Source of the DNA: Gammaproteobacteria bacterium
GTDB lineage: Bacteria; Pseudomonadota; Gammaproteobacteria; Eutrophobiales; Eutrophobiaceae
Assembly: GCA_018676275.1 (NCBI GenBank)
Contig: JABHFC010000003.1
Span: 1-8,533 of the forward strand
Length of the DNA stretch: 8,533 nucleotides
Direction of reading: 5' to 3'
Below are positions 1-6,753 of this stretch, piece by piece. The translations under genes and the position numbers were made by a program. The notes below the pieces were generated by a model that saw nothing but the letters and a program-made list of their open reading frames with translations, did not search any database and was not told the origin of the DNA. Each line of letters opens with the position of its first letter. Within the stretch, counting starts at the first letter, position 1.

Positions 1-73
1 ATTGCATTTTTTGCTGCCAAACTTCCCATCAAGTTAATAAAAAACTTAACTTTCAACAAACAAGGAGACGACC

Positions 74-454
74 ATGAAATATATAGCAACACTTATTATT
101 ATGTTAAGCGCATTCATGCAACCTGCATTTGCTGAAAAAGGCAATCGTGGCGATCATTCAGAACGCCGGGCTAAGCATATGGAAAGAATGATAGAAGAGC
201 TAAAGCTCAATACTGAACAGGAACCTGCCGTCAGGCAAATTCTCGAAGAACAACACAGCAAATTGCTCAGCGAAAGACAGGCAGTCCATGAACAATTGAA
301 ACCGAAAATGGAAGCATTAAAGGCAGAAACAGGTCAGCGCTTATCCACGGTGTTAACTGATGAGCAACTTCAAACCTTTAATGCACAAATGGAAAGACAT
401 CAGCAGAAAAGACAAAATCGGAAAAACCGGTGGCGCAACAAGGAAGATAGATAA
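74..454 (+). CDS. Spy/CpxP-like periplasmic protein
   Basis: The product is a 126-residue exported protein resembling the Spy/CpxP/ZraP group, whose members are small helical periplasmic chaperones or stress sensors. Residues 1-20 form a typical Sec signal peptide, with a Lys near the start, a hydrophobic core and a cleavage site after AFA at residue 20. The mature part is highly charged and predicted to be all helix. It has two LTxxQ-like stretches, LKLNTEQ near residues 43-49 and LTDEQ near 94-98, the hallmark of the Spy/CpxP family, and ends in a very basic tail rich in Arg, Lys and Gln. There are no cysteines. The ATG is supported by AAGGAG at 62-67, six bases upstream. The gene stands alone on this strand and is closed by a terminator at 544-593. 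Family membership is fairly secure. Whether it is a chaperone, a metal-stress protein or a regulator of a sensor kinase cannot be told. Confidence 0.8.
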   Translation: MKYIATLIIMLSAFMQPAFAEKGNRGDHSERRAKHMERMIEELKLNTEQEPAVRQILEEQHSKLLSERQAVHEQLKPKMEALKAETGQRLSTVLTDEQLQTFNAQMERHQQKRQNRKNRWRNKEDR

Positions 455-475
455 ATAGCTCGCTCAATAGCTATT
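454..475 (+). other. Small inverted repeat after the Spy-like gene
   Basis: A perfect 7-bp inverted repeat (AATAGCT at 454-460, AGCTATT at 469-475) with an 8-base loop begins on the last base of the stop codon. It is AT-rich and followed by an A-run rather than a T-run on the plus strand, so it is not an intrinsic terminator in either direction. It may protect the mRNA 3' end or be chance. Confidence 0.25.
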
Positions 476-543
476 CGAAAAAAAACAGAGTTAGATAACA
501 AAGGCTTCTCCCTCACTTCGTTATTCTTCCCCCTCCTCTGTTC

Positions 544-593
544 CCTCTCCTCCTGTGATGGATCCCCCTTGATCACAGGACGGAGAGGTTTTT
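544..593 (+). terminator. Intrinsic terminator of the Spy-like gene
   Basis: This is a long GC-rich hairpin. CCTCTCC (544-550) pairs with GGAGAGG (582-588), and TCCTGTGAT (551-559) pairs with ATCACAGGA (572-580). There is a single bulged C at 581, a 12-base loop at 560-571, and a run of five T at 589-593. The T-run lies only on the plus-strand side, so it terminates transcription from the Spy-like gene. It sits between two convergent genes. On the minus strand the hairpin would also form in read-through from the adenosine deaminase gene, but without a U tract. The 179-bp region between the two genes (455-633) also holds a pyrimidine-rich stretch near 505-556 and nothing recognisable as a gene. 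Confidence 0.85.
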
Positions 594-633
594 ATGTTTA
601 AACCTTCTAAACCCCAGGCACTACAATTAATAG

Positions 634-1674
634 TTACAGGAAATGAGTTTTTCTTATCTTGCCAGTAATATCATCCGGCAAAAATGATTTCTCCAGAGCA
701 TATAGATTCATTTTTCTGAAATCTTCATTGTTAAAACCATAATACTTTTCGGCAACTTCATATTCATTTGTTAAATCGATATCCATTAATTGTGGATCAT
801 CTGAATTAATACTGACTTTGACACCGGCGCGATAAAAATCCGGTAATGGGTGTTCAGCAAGTACAGGAACACATTGAGTTAACCAGTTTGAGGTCGGACA
901 AAGCTCCAGCAAGACATCTCTCTCTTTCAACATCTCGACCACTTGCATATCCTGCCAGGCATTAACACCATGACCAATACGATCAGGATTCAGGACTTCC
1001 AGGGTTTTCTGAACACCTGATGCATCCGTATCTTCACCACTATGCACAGTGATACCTAATCCGGCTTCACGAGAGATATTAACCAGTTCACTAAAATCAG
1101 ACGGCTCGGTCGTGTTTTCTCTATCTGCCAGATCGAAACCAAGCAGTCTATCTGCTCCAGGGTGACGACCATTTTTCGAATACGAGATAACATCAAGCGT
1201 GCCTTGTCTGTTGGCTTCGTAATCCAGGGTTCTTGATACAATTGTAATAAGACCTACCTGTATATCGTACTTGACCATTCCATCGACAATACCATCAATG
1301 ACACCTTCGATAATTTCATCATTACTAATTTCCTTATCAAGTGAGATAAAAGCCGGGCTAAAACGTAATTCAATTAGTTTTATGCCATCATGAAAAGCAT
1401 CTTCTACATTTTCAAATGCAATACGCTTTATTGCTTCAAAAGAGCAACTTACTTTCTGTATCGTATCAAAGGCTTCCAGCACAGCAGCCAGATCCTGCAT
1501 CGGTTCCGTAATCGTAGAACGTTTCTTCAAACTGACAATATCAGCTATATCAATATCCAGATTATTGCGTTTACTGATATCAACAATGGTTTCCTGACGT
1601 ATAGATCCATCAAGATGTCGATGCAGTTCGACCTTGGGCATCTTACGCAGAGGTGAAGTTCGATTAACAGCCAT
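634..1674 (-). CDS. add: Adenosine deaminase family protein
   Basis: This 346-residue metal-dependent purine nucleoside deaminase would convert adenosine, and possibly 2'-deoxyadenosine, to the inosine form and ammonia in the cytoplasm. All the zinc-site and catalytic residues of the family are visible: the HxH pair H18/H20 in LHRHLDGS, H211 and catalytic E214 in HSGE (HAGE in most relatives), H235 in IGHG, and D292 in SINSDDP. The length is close to the usual 330-350 residues and there is no signal peptide. The ATG overlaps the stop of the upstream dehydrogenase gene by one base (TAATG), pointing to coupled translation. Substrate choice inside the family, including adenine or modified nucleosides, is not settled by these motifs. 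The symbol rests on homology alone. The nearby nucleoside-salvage genes make a nucleoside substrate likely. Confidence 0.85.
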   Translation of the reverse strand: MAVNRTSPLRKMPKVELHRHLDGSIRQETIVDISKRNNLDIDIADIVSLKKRSTITEPMQDLAAVLEAFDTIQKVSCSFEAIKRIAFENVEDAFHDGIKLIELRFSPAFISLDKEISNDEIIEGVIDGIVDGMVKYDIQVGLITIVSRTLDYEANRQGTLDVISYSKNGRHPGADRLLGFDLADRENTTEPSDFSELVNISREAGLGITVHSGEDTDASGVQKTLEVLNPDRIGHGVNAWQDMQVVEMLKERDVLLELCPTSNWLTQCVPVLAEHPLPDFYRAGVKVSINSDDPQLMDIDLTNEYEVAEKYYGFNNEDFRKMNLYALEKSFLPDDITGKIRKTHFL

Positions 1675-2453
1675 TAATAAATCATACTGCTTAACATACC
1701 GCCATCTAAAACCAGATTTTGCCCGCTAATCCAGCGCGCTGCGGGAGAGGCAAGAAACAGGCAGCCATCAGCAACATCTTCGGGTTCCCCCATGCGTCCA
1801 AGTGGAGCCTGCTTCTGCCAACGGGCAACACCATCCGGCCAATTTTCTTCTAGTCCCTCTCGAGCAATCAGACCCGGTGACACTGTATTTACACGAATAT
1901 TATATTGACCAAGCTCCTGTGCGGCAGAACGGGTGAACATCACTACCGCCGCCTTGGCACTACTGTAATGACTATGATCGATTGCAGGGTTGAGTGCAGA
2001 TGTTGAACCCATGTTAACTATTGCTCCACCACCTGCTTCCTTCATCTGATGTGCAGCCGCTTGAGTACAGAGCATCGCAGTTTCTACATTGGCACTATAC
2101 ATCGCTCGCCAATCATCAAGACTCATTTCCATCAAAGACACATTAGGGAAAACCCCAGCATTATTGACAAGCACGTCCAGTCCGCCAAAAGCTTTCACTG
2201 TTTCTGTAACAAGCCTTTTGCATTCTTCTTGATTGGACAATTCCGCCTGCAAAGCTAAAGCGTGCCCGCCATTTTTGCTTATTGATTCAACAACTTTGTT
2301 GGCGCCCTCTTTACTACCTCGGTAATGAACAACAACATTAGCGCCTGCTTCCGCGAAGCGACGAGCAATACCTGCACCAATTCCCTGACTGGCGCCGGTA
2401 ACTACAACTGTTTTAGCAGAAAAATCGAGTAACTCTTTTGTAGCAGGTATCAT
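1674..2453 (-). CDS. Short-chain dehydrogenase/reductase (SDR)
   Basis: This is a 259-residue classical SDR, an NAD(P)-dependent oxidoreductase with a Rossmann fold. The cofactor motif TGASQGIG spans residues 19-26, NNAG spans 97-100, and the catalytic set is N122, S150, Y163 and K167 (YSSAK). The C-terminal SGQNLVLDGG near 243-252 is the usual family ending. HYRGS after the second strand, with its Arg, leans towards NADP(H). It is FabG/glucose-dehydrogenase-like in layout, but the substrate cannot be read from the sequence. The start ATG has AAGGGA about 11 bases upstream, a rather long spacing. An in-frame stop lies just upstream, which limits any longer start. Its stop overlaps the adenosine deaminase start, so the two are probably one transcriptional unit. 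The 78-bp gap to the patatin gene shows no clear terminator; a TTGACT lies within it but lacks a convincing -10 partner. Confidence 0.88.
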   Translation of the reverse strand: MIPATKELLDFSAKTVVVTGASQGIGAGIARRFAEAGANVVVHYRGSKEGANKVVESISKNGGHALALQAELSNQEECKRLVTETVKAFGGLDVLVNNAGVFPNVSLMEMSLDDWRAMYSANVETAMLCTQAAAHQMKEAGGGAIVNMGSTSALNPAIDHSHYSSAKAAVVMFTRSAAQELGQYNIRVNTVSPGLIAREGLEENWPDGVARWQKQAPLGRMGEPEDVADGCLFLASPAARWISGQNLVLDGGMLSSMIY

Positions 2454-2466
2454 ATAAGCAGGTATC
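2442..2466. repeat. 10-bp direct repeat across the SDR start codon
   Basis: AGCAGGTATC occurs at 2442-2451 and again at 2457-2466, a 15-bp period. On the minus strand the downstream copy encodes residues 1-4 of the dehydrogenase, and the upstream copy lies in the leader between the ribosome binding site and the ATG. The period is five codons, so it looks like a small in-frame duplication. It may explain the long spacing between ribosome binding site and start. Confidence 0.5.
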
Positions 2467-2531
2467 CCTTATTATCATTTGTGATAGTCAAAATTTGGCT
2501 GGAATGCACTAAGGCTACGGGCATTTCGAAT

Positions 2532-4742
2532 CTAAAACGTCTGGCCAAGAAATAAGTAAGCAGAGCGCTTACCATGTTCAGCTCCACCATAGGACAGGTA
2601 GACAGGGCCAAGAATAGTATCAAGCATAAGGAAAACACTACCGGCAACGAGTAAATTATTATATTGAGGCCTGTTCAGGTCATTTTTAATATAGCCGGCT
2701 TCCATAGATGCACCAAGATAAATTGACACATCAAGTGCAGACAGGTTTACGTCGCTGATTTGATAATAATATAGCATTCTACCAATAGCAGCATGTCTAC
2801 CTGCAAGCTCACCAGGCGCATAACCTGAAAAGGTGAATATGCCACCTGAGCTCACACCATTTATATTTCTACCATAATCCCTGGTAACACCACTTACATT
2901 CCACCAGTGCAGCAGAGTATGTTTTCCCCATGTTTGGGGTTTCAGAAATAATGCTTCAGACACATCAAAACTAATATCTGCTCCCAGGCTTTCGCGTATT
3001 CCAAACCAACTTACATTCAGCGCCGTTCCTGATTTTGGTATACCAAAATCGTCAATAGTATCGTAGCGAAATGAGCCAATCACCCCTGCAGTCTCTCCAC
3101 TGTTTTGCCCTAATGCTGGATCACCAATGTGAATACTGGAATTGCCAAAAGACTTGATAAAAGCAACTCGAAATTGTCCCCAGTTGCCTAAATTGCGTCC
3201 AGCCGTAATCAACAGTTCTGTTTCTTCATTGCGAAACTGTGCAATACGATTTCCTCTATCAAAAAGAGTCGTGCTCGATCTTCCTGCCTTCACTGCAGGA
3301 CTAATAAACCATCTCGAAGCATAATCAAGTGGTTGATAAAATTCTGCTAATAGACCTGGTGATTGCCCAAGTTGCGCTTCCAGGCGCAACTCTCCACCCA
3401 GTCCATTTAACTCCGTACTTGTCAATCGAGTGGCCAGGTTGTAATCACTGGTTCCATGAAAATCATCTTCAAGGTTAATACCAAATTGCAAATAATGAGG
3501 ACCCCAGCTTTTTTTCTTTCCCTTGATAAGCAAATCAGTACCAGCTGCATTCTCTTCCAGAGAATACTTGACCGATTCAAAGGTATCGAAACCATAGACA
3601 TTAGAGATATCTTCTTCCAGCTGGGCGATATCAAGTGGTTTTCCTATCATATCGGAGAGTCGTTCTTCTATAACCCGTGGAGAAAGTCTGGATTCGTTCT
3701 CAACAATAACATTGTTAATCGTAGGTGTACCGTAGCGACGTTGAGCAAGCTGTTGCCGGAAGTTCGTATAGGTATTGTCCGAAACTACTAACGAGGACAA
3801 TGCTTGTACTGACTCTTTTGCTTTAGCTTCTCCAAGGTTCATCGCTTCTTCGAGTCGCTGAAAATCCCTGGAATCCAGGTTCCCCAGTTCTGGCGATATC
3901 AAAATATCTTGTGGTTCTAATTTAGCAAGTTGCTCCTGGGTACGCTTTACAATCATGATCGTCAACATTTGCCTGGTAACCGCCAAAGCAGAATCAAGCT
4001 CCTTTGCATCCTCTAAGGGAAAACCAATATCAACAACAATTAGTATCTCCGCTCCCATTTCTCGCGCGATTTGCACAGGTAGATTATTGACAATGCCACC
4101 ATCGGCCAGAACACGACCATCATAGTGCACCGGCTTAAATATTCCTGGTAAAGACATACTCGCGCGAATTGCCATGGCGAGGTCCCCTGATTTAATCGCA
4201 ATTGCTTCTCCGCTGCCAAGATCCGTTGCAATAGCACGAAAAGGGATAGGAAGTTGATCAAAATCCTTGATCGTTGCAACAGGCAAAATATGTCGTTTTA
4301 ATGTCATTTCCAAATTTTGCCCCTGCACTAATCCTTTCGGAAATATAAGTCCCTCCTTGTTAACGCCCATATCAAAATCCACCAGAAACCCATTATCATC
4401 GTCTTTACGACGAAAGGGGCGATCCGCCCTTGGCGGACTATCCTGAAATAATGCGCGCCACTCGTCATCAATGATTGCCTGCTCAATTTCGTTCGCTGTC
4501 ATACCGCTTGCGTACAAACCACCAACAATCGCTCCCATACTGGTTCCGGTAATAAAATCTATCGGAATCTTTTGCTCTTCCAGTATTTTCAGCACCCCAA
4601 TATGCGCTGCGCCTCTGGCACCACCCCCACTGAGAACCAGACCAATTTTGGGCTTTGAGTCGATTTCTTCGGCCTGGCCAGATAAGGCAATTGATAGCAG
4701 GAATAAAGTGGGGAAAAAAACTCTGAGTGCTATGTACTTCAT
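2532..4742 (-). CDS. PlpD-like patatin phospholipase with POTRA and outer-membrane barrel
   Basis: This 736-residue protein has the layout of type Vd secretion / patatin-BamA fusion proteins such as Pseudomonas PlpD. A Sec signal peptide covers about residues 1-24 (cleavage near GQA). The patatin domain follows (about 32-235), with the oxyanion motif SGGGARG (38-44), nucleophile S68 in GTSMG, and catalytic D214 in ADGG; the Ser-Asp dyad is intact. A POTRA-like domain lies near 340-411. A C-terminal Omp85-type beta-barrel runs from about 415 to the end, finishing in Phe as outer-membrane proteins usually do. It would sit in the outer membrane and expose or hold a lipid acyl hydrolase. The ATG has AAGAGGA about five bases upstream. 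Gaps of 152 bp upstream and 78 bp downstream separate it from its neighbours; I see no clear promoter or terminator in either, so co-transcription is open. No functional link to nucleoside salvage is apparent. Confidence 0.9.
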   Translation of the reverse strand: MKYIALRVFFPTLFLLSIALSGQAEEIDSKPKIGLVLSGGGARGAAHIGVLKILEEQKIPIDFITGTSMGAIVGGLYASGMTANEIEQAIIDDEWRALFQDSPPRADRPFRRKDDDNGFLVDFDMGVNKEGLIFPKGLVQGQNLEMTLKRHILPVATIKDFDQLPIPFRAIATDLGSGEAIAIKSGDLAMAIRASMSLPGIFKPVHYDGRVLADGGIVNNLPVQIAREMGAEILIVVDIGFPLEDAKELDSALAVTRQMLTIMIVKRTQEQLAKLEPQDILISPELGNLDSRDFQRLEEAMNLGEAKAKESVQALSSLVVSDNTYTNFRQQLAQRRYGTPTINNVIVENESRLSPRVIEERLSDMIGKPLDIAQLEEDISNVYGFDTFESVKYSLEENAAGTDLLIKGKKKSWGPHYLQFGINLEDDFHGTSDYNLATRLTSTELNGLGGELRLEAQLGQSPGLLAEFYQPLDYASRWFISPAVKAGRSSTTLFDRGNRIAQFRNEETELLITAGRNLGNWGQFRVAFIKSFGNSSIHIGDPALGQNSGETAGVIGSFRYDTIDDFGIPKSGTALNVSWFGIRESLGADISFDVSEALFLKPQTWGKHTLLHWWNVSGVTRDYGRNINGVSSGGIFTFSGYAPGELAGRHAAIGRMLYYYQISDVNLSALDVSIYLGASMEAGYIKNDLNRPQYNNLLVAGSVFLMLDTILGPVYLSYGGAEHGKRSAYLFLGQTF

Positions 4743-4894
4743 GGCATCCTCTTCAAGTTGTTATTAAAGGACTCATCATGCTGAACTGATGTGACGCATG
4801 TGCGGCTTCTTCTTTAGAATTTATGCTTCCGTTAGTACGAAAATATAGATTAACTTTATCTTTTCGCCTGGACCTTACTTCGATTTCTACAAGC

Positions 4895-5539
4895 TCAAGT
4901 CTGTTTGCCGTAGGACTTGAATTTTTCCAGGTTTATTTGCATTTCTTCCTTATCCAGTATAACTAGCTCACCTATTTGCAGACTATAAAAGTATTGTTTT
5001 GCCAATTCTTCTATTTCAATAGCCAACTTAAAAGCAGAAGAAATATCTTTGTCTAATGCAATCATCCCGTGGTTAGCCATCAGACAAGCCTTTCTATCCT
5101 TTAATGCTTTGACCACATGTAAAGAAAGCTCTTCTGTACCAAAGGTCGCATAATCAGCACAACGAATTGAGTCTCCTCCCGCAATTGCAATGACATAATG
5201 AAAAGCAGGAATCGATTTTCTGTTACAGGCTATCGCGGTAGCAAAAGGAGAATGGACATGAACAATCGAGCCCGCTTCTTTGCGTTCAAGGTATATGTCC
5301 CGATGGAACCGCCATTCGCTGGATGGTTTTAAATGGCCGCTTATTACGTCACCAGCCTCATTTAATTCAACCAATAAGCCTGGTTCCAGCGCGTCATAAG
5401 AAACGCCTGTAGGTGTGACCAGAAAACCTCTTTCAGTACGCGCACTCAAATTCCCTGCCGTACCTACACCTAAGCCATTCGCAGAATACATACGAACGGT
5501 ATCAATAATTTCCTGCTTTATCTGCTCATCTGAAGACAT
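4895..5539 (-). CDS. Class II (FucA-like) sugar-phosphate aldolase, probable 5-deoxyribulose/methylthioribulose-1-phosphate aldolase
   Basis: This 214-residue zinc aldolase of the class II aldolase/adducin family is close in length and motifs to L-fuculose-1-phosphate aldolase. Phosphate-binding elements are GTAGN (26-30), TPTG (42-45) and PSSEW (72-76). Zinc ligands are H94 and H96 in VHVHS and H157 in NHG; E75 is the catalytic acid/base and Y115 in AFHY matches the catalytic Tyr of FucA. No fucose genes are nearby. The gene follows mtnA by 17 bp on the same strand, so the likely substrate is the product of MtnA, 5-methylthioribulose-1-phosphate or 5-deoxyribulose-1-phosphate, cleaved to dihydroxyacetone phosphate plus (methylthio)acetaldehyde. 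The fold and chemistry are secure; the substrate is inferred from position. MtnB dehydratase belongs to the same superfamily, but the close match to FucA argues against it. The site upstream of the ATG is a weak Shine-Dalgarno, fitting translation coupled to mtnA. Confidence 0.8.
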   Translation of the reverse strand: MSSDEQIKQEIIDTVRMYSANGLGVGTAGNLSARTERGFLVTPTGVSYDALEPGLLVELNEAGDVISGHLKPSSEWRFHRDIYLERKEAGSIVHVHSPFATAIACNRKSIPAFHYVIAIAGGDSIRCADYATFGTEELSLHVVKALKDRKACLMANHGMIALDKDISSAFKLAIEIEELAKQYFYSLQIGELVILDKEEMQINLEKFKSYGKQT

Positions 5540-5556
5540 TTCTTTATTTCTAATAA

Positions 5557-6600
5557 CTAGTTAAACAGCGCGCGTAAATTTTCCCGGAAAGGAGGTCTAA
5601 CTATTCCTTTCTCGGTAATAATAGCAGTAATGAATTCTGCAGGGGTAACATCGAAAGCAGGGTTACCGACATCAATTCCTTCTGGCGCAATTCTTTCGCT
5701 TCCTACATAGACAACTTCAGCACCTTCCCTTTCTTCAATATCAATCTCATCACCATTATCAGTCATTAAATCTATAGTAGATGTGGGTCCGGCAACATAG
5801 AACGGCACTTTATGAGCGTGGGCAACCAGCGCGAGATTATATGTACCTATTTTATTTGCCGTATCACCATTAGCAGCCACTCTGTCACAACCAACCACAC
5901 AAAAATCAACCTTCCTCTGCTTCATATAAAAACCAGATGCACCATCCACAATCAACTTGTGCGGTATTCCCAGTTGTTTCAGCTCCCAGGAAGTTAAGCG
6001 CGCACCTTGAAGTCTTGGCCGGGTTTCATCCACCAGTACAGAAATTTTACGTCCGTGTTCGTGGGCTGTTCTTATAATACCCAGTGCCGTTCCGTACCCA
6101 ACAGTGGCTAAACCACCTGTGTTGCAATGATGTATAGCCTGTGCATTTTCTGGCACCAGTTCGAGTGCGTTCAAACCGATCTGCCGGCAAATCTCAACAT
6201 CCTGTTTTGCAATCGCATGTGCCTCATCCAGCACAAGCTTTATTAAACTGCTGGCATCTGAATATTCTTTTCTATTAACAATTTCGTACATCCTGTCCAG
6301 TGTCCAGAACAAATTTACCGCAGTTGGCCTTGATCGCCGTAGAACATCATCTGCCTTTTTATAATCAGCTAGTAGTACATCAAGTTCATTACTATTCTGG
6401 TGACATAGTTCTACAGCCAGTCCATAGGCAGCTGCGGCACCGATAGCCGGTGCACCACGGATAACCATTTCTCTTATTGCCAGTGCTACACCTTCGGCAC
6501 TGTCATACTCCAGGTACTCCACCTGGCCAGGCAATATACGTTGATCCAGCATTCTCACTTTGTTGGAAGCTGTAATCCACTCAATACTTTTGTATTCCAA
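5557..6600 (-). CDS. mtnA: S-methyl-5-thioribose-1-phosphate isomerase
   Basis: The 347-residue product isomerises 5-methylthioribose-1-phosphate, and in DHAP-shunt organisms also 5-deoxyribose-1-phosphate, to the ribulose form in the cytoplasm. Diagnostic segments are RGAPAIG (48-54), HCNTGGLATVGYGTA (158-172) with catalytic C159, DETRPRLQGARLT (191-203), and GCDRVAANGDTANKIGT (237-253) with catalytic D239. Length is normal for MtnA. Such genes are often mislabelled as eIF-2B subunits, but the Cys/Asp pair identifies the isomerase. The start is a TTG at 6600-6598: an in-frame stop lies 24 bases upstream with no ATG or GTG between, and TTGAGG sits eight bases before the TTG. It leads a minus-strand unit with the aldolase and faces the divergent deaminase gene. 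Confidence 0.95.
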   Translation of the reverse strand: MEYKSIEWITASNKVRMLDQRILPGQVEYLEYDSAEGVALAIREMVIRGAPAIGAAAAYGLAVELCHQNSNELDVLLADYKKADDVLRRSRPTAVNLFWTLDRMYEIVNRKEYSDASSLIKLVLDEAHAIAKQDVEICRQIGLNALELVPENAQAIHHCNTGGLATVGYGTALGIIRTAHEHGRKISVLVDETRPRLQGARLTSWELKQLGIPHKLIVDGASGFYMKQRKVDFCVVGCDRVAANGDTANKIGTYNLALVAHAHKVPFYVAGPTSTIDLMTDNGDEIDIEEREGAEVVYVGSERIAPEGIDVGNPAFDVTPAEFITAIITEKGIVRPPFRENLRALFN

Positions 6601-6608
6601 TCTTAAGA

Positions 6609-6614
6609 CCTCAA
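6609..6614 (-). promoter_or_regulatory. Ribosome binding site setting the TTG start of mtnA
   Basis: TTGAGG on the minus strand lies eight bases before TTG 6600-6598. The eight bases between are the palindrome TCTTAAGA. As the open frame is closed by a stop 24 bases upstream of the TTG and holds no ATG or GTG there, this site supports the TTG as the true start. Confidence 0.7.
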
Positions 6615-6694
6615 TTATTCAGATAACCGTTCGAAACGTAATAATTAAATCAATTCCCTTATTAAAAACAGCAGTGCTATCGCATTAACTTAAC

Positions 6695-6702
6695 ATTATA
6701 AT
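6695..6702. promoter_or_regulatory. Symmetric -10 element, candidate divergent promoter
   Basis: The palindrome ATTATAAT gives a perfect TATAAT on the plus strand (6697-6702) and another on the minus strand (6700-6695), inside the 153-bp region between mtnA and the deaminase gene. Each would leave a sensible leader, roughly 45 bases before the GTG at 6754 and roughly 90 before the TTG at 6600. No good -35 box is found for either at 16-18 bases; the best plus-strand candidate (GTGCTA at 6674-6679) matches only half of the consensus. The region is AT-rich, so chance is possible. No SAM riboswitch or other RNA structure was recognised in it. Confidence 0.4.
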
Positions 6703-6738
6703 GCCAGTAATTAAATTTACTGTTCAATTCAATCCTGT

Positions 6739-6746
6739 AAAGAGGA
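6739..6746 (+). promoter_or_regulatory. Ribosome binding site setting the GTG start of the deaminase
   Basis: AAAGAGGA lies seven bases before GTG 6754. It fixes the long N terminus with its hydrophobic segment, since no ATG or GTG follows in frame until Met42 (6877), which would remove the first conserved strand of the domain. Confidence 0.7.
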
Positions 6747-6753
6747 CAAATTA

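Noticed and set aside
1..73. Promoter for the Spy-like gene (TTGCTG at 11-16, TTAATA at 34-39)
   Set aside because: Spacing is 17 bases, but both boxes match the consensus poorly and the upstream sequence is cut off, so it is not listed as a feature.
3456..3791. Plus-strand open frame of 111 codons inside the patatin gene
   Set aside because: It is antisense to a well supported domain protein, has no ribosome binding site that stands out and no recognisable motif.
4417..4436. Two overlapping GC-rich hairpins (GGGCG/CGCCC and CCGCC/GGCGG)
   Set aside because: They lie within the patatin coding sequence over Pro/Arg codons and are followed by no T-run; probably a coding by-product.
4895..5539. 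Annotation as MtnB (methylthioribulose-1-phosphate dehydratase)
   Set aside because: Same superfamily and next to mtnA, but the TPTG, PSSEW and AFHY segments and the length follow FucA-type aldolases, and no mtnC/mtnD genes accompany it.
5557..6600. Annotation as translation initiation factor eIF-2B subunit
   Set aside because: The catalytic Cys159/Asp239 pair and the surrounding motifs are those of methylthioribose-1-phosphate isomerase.
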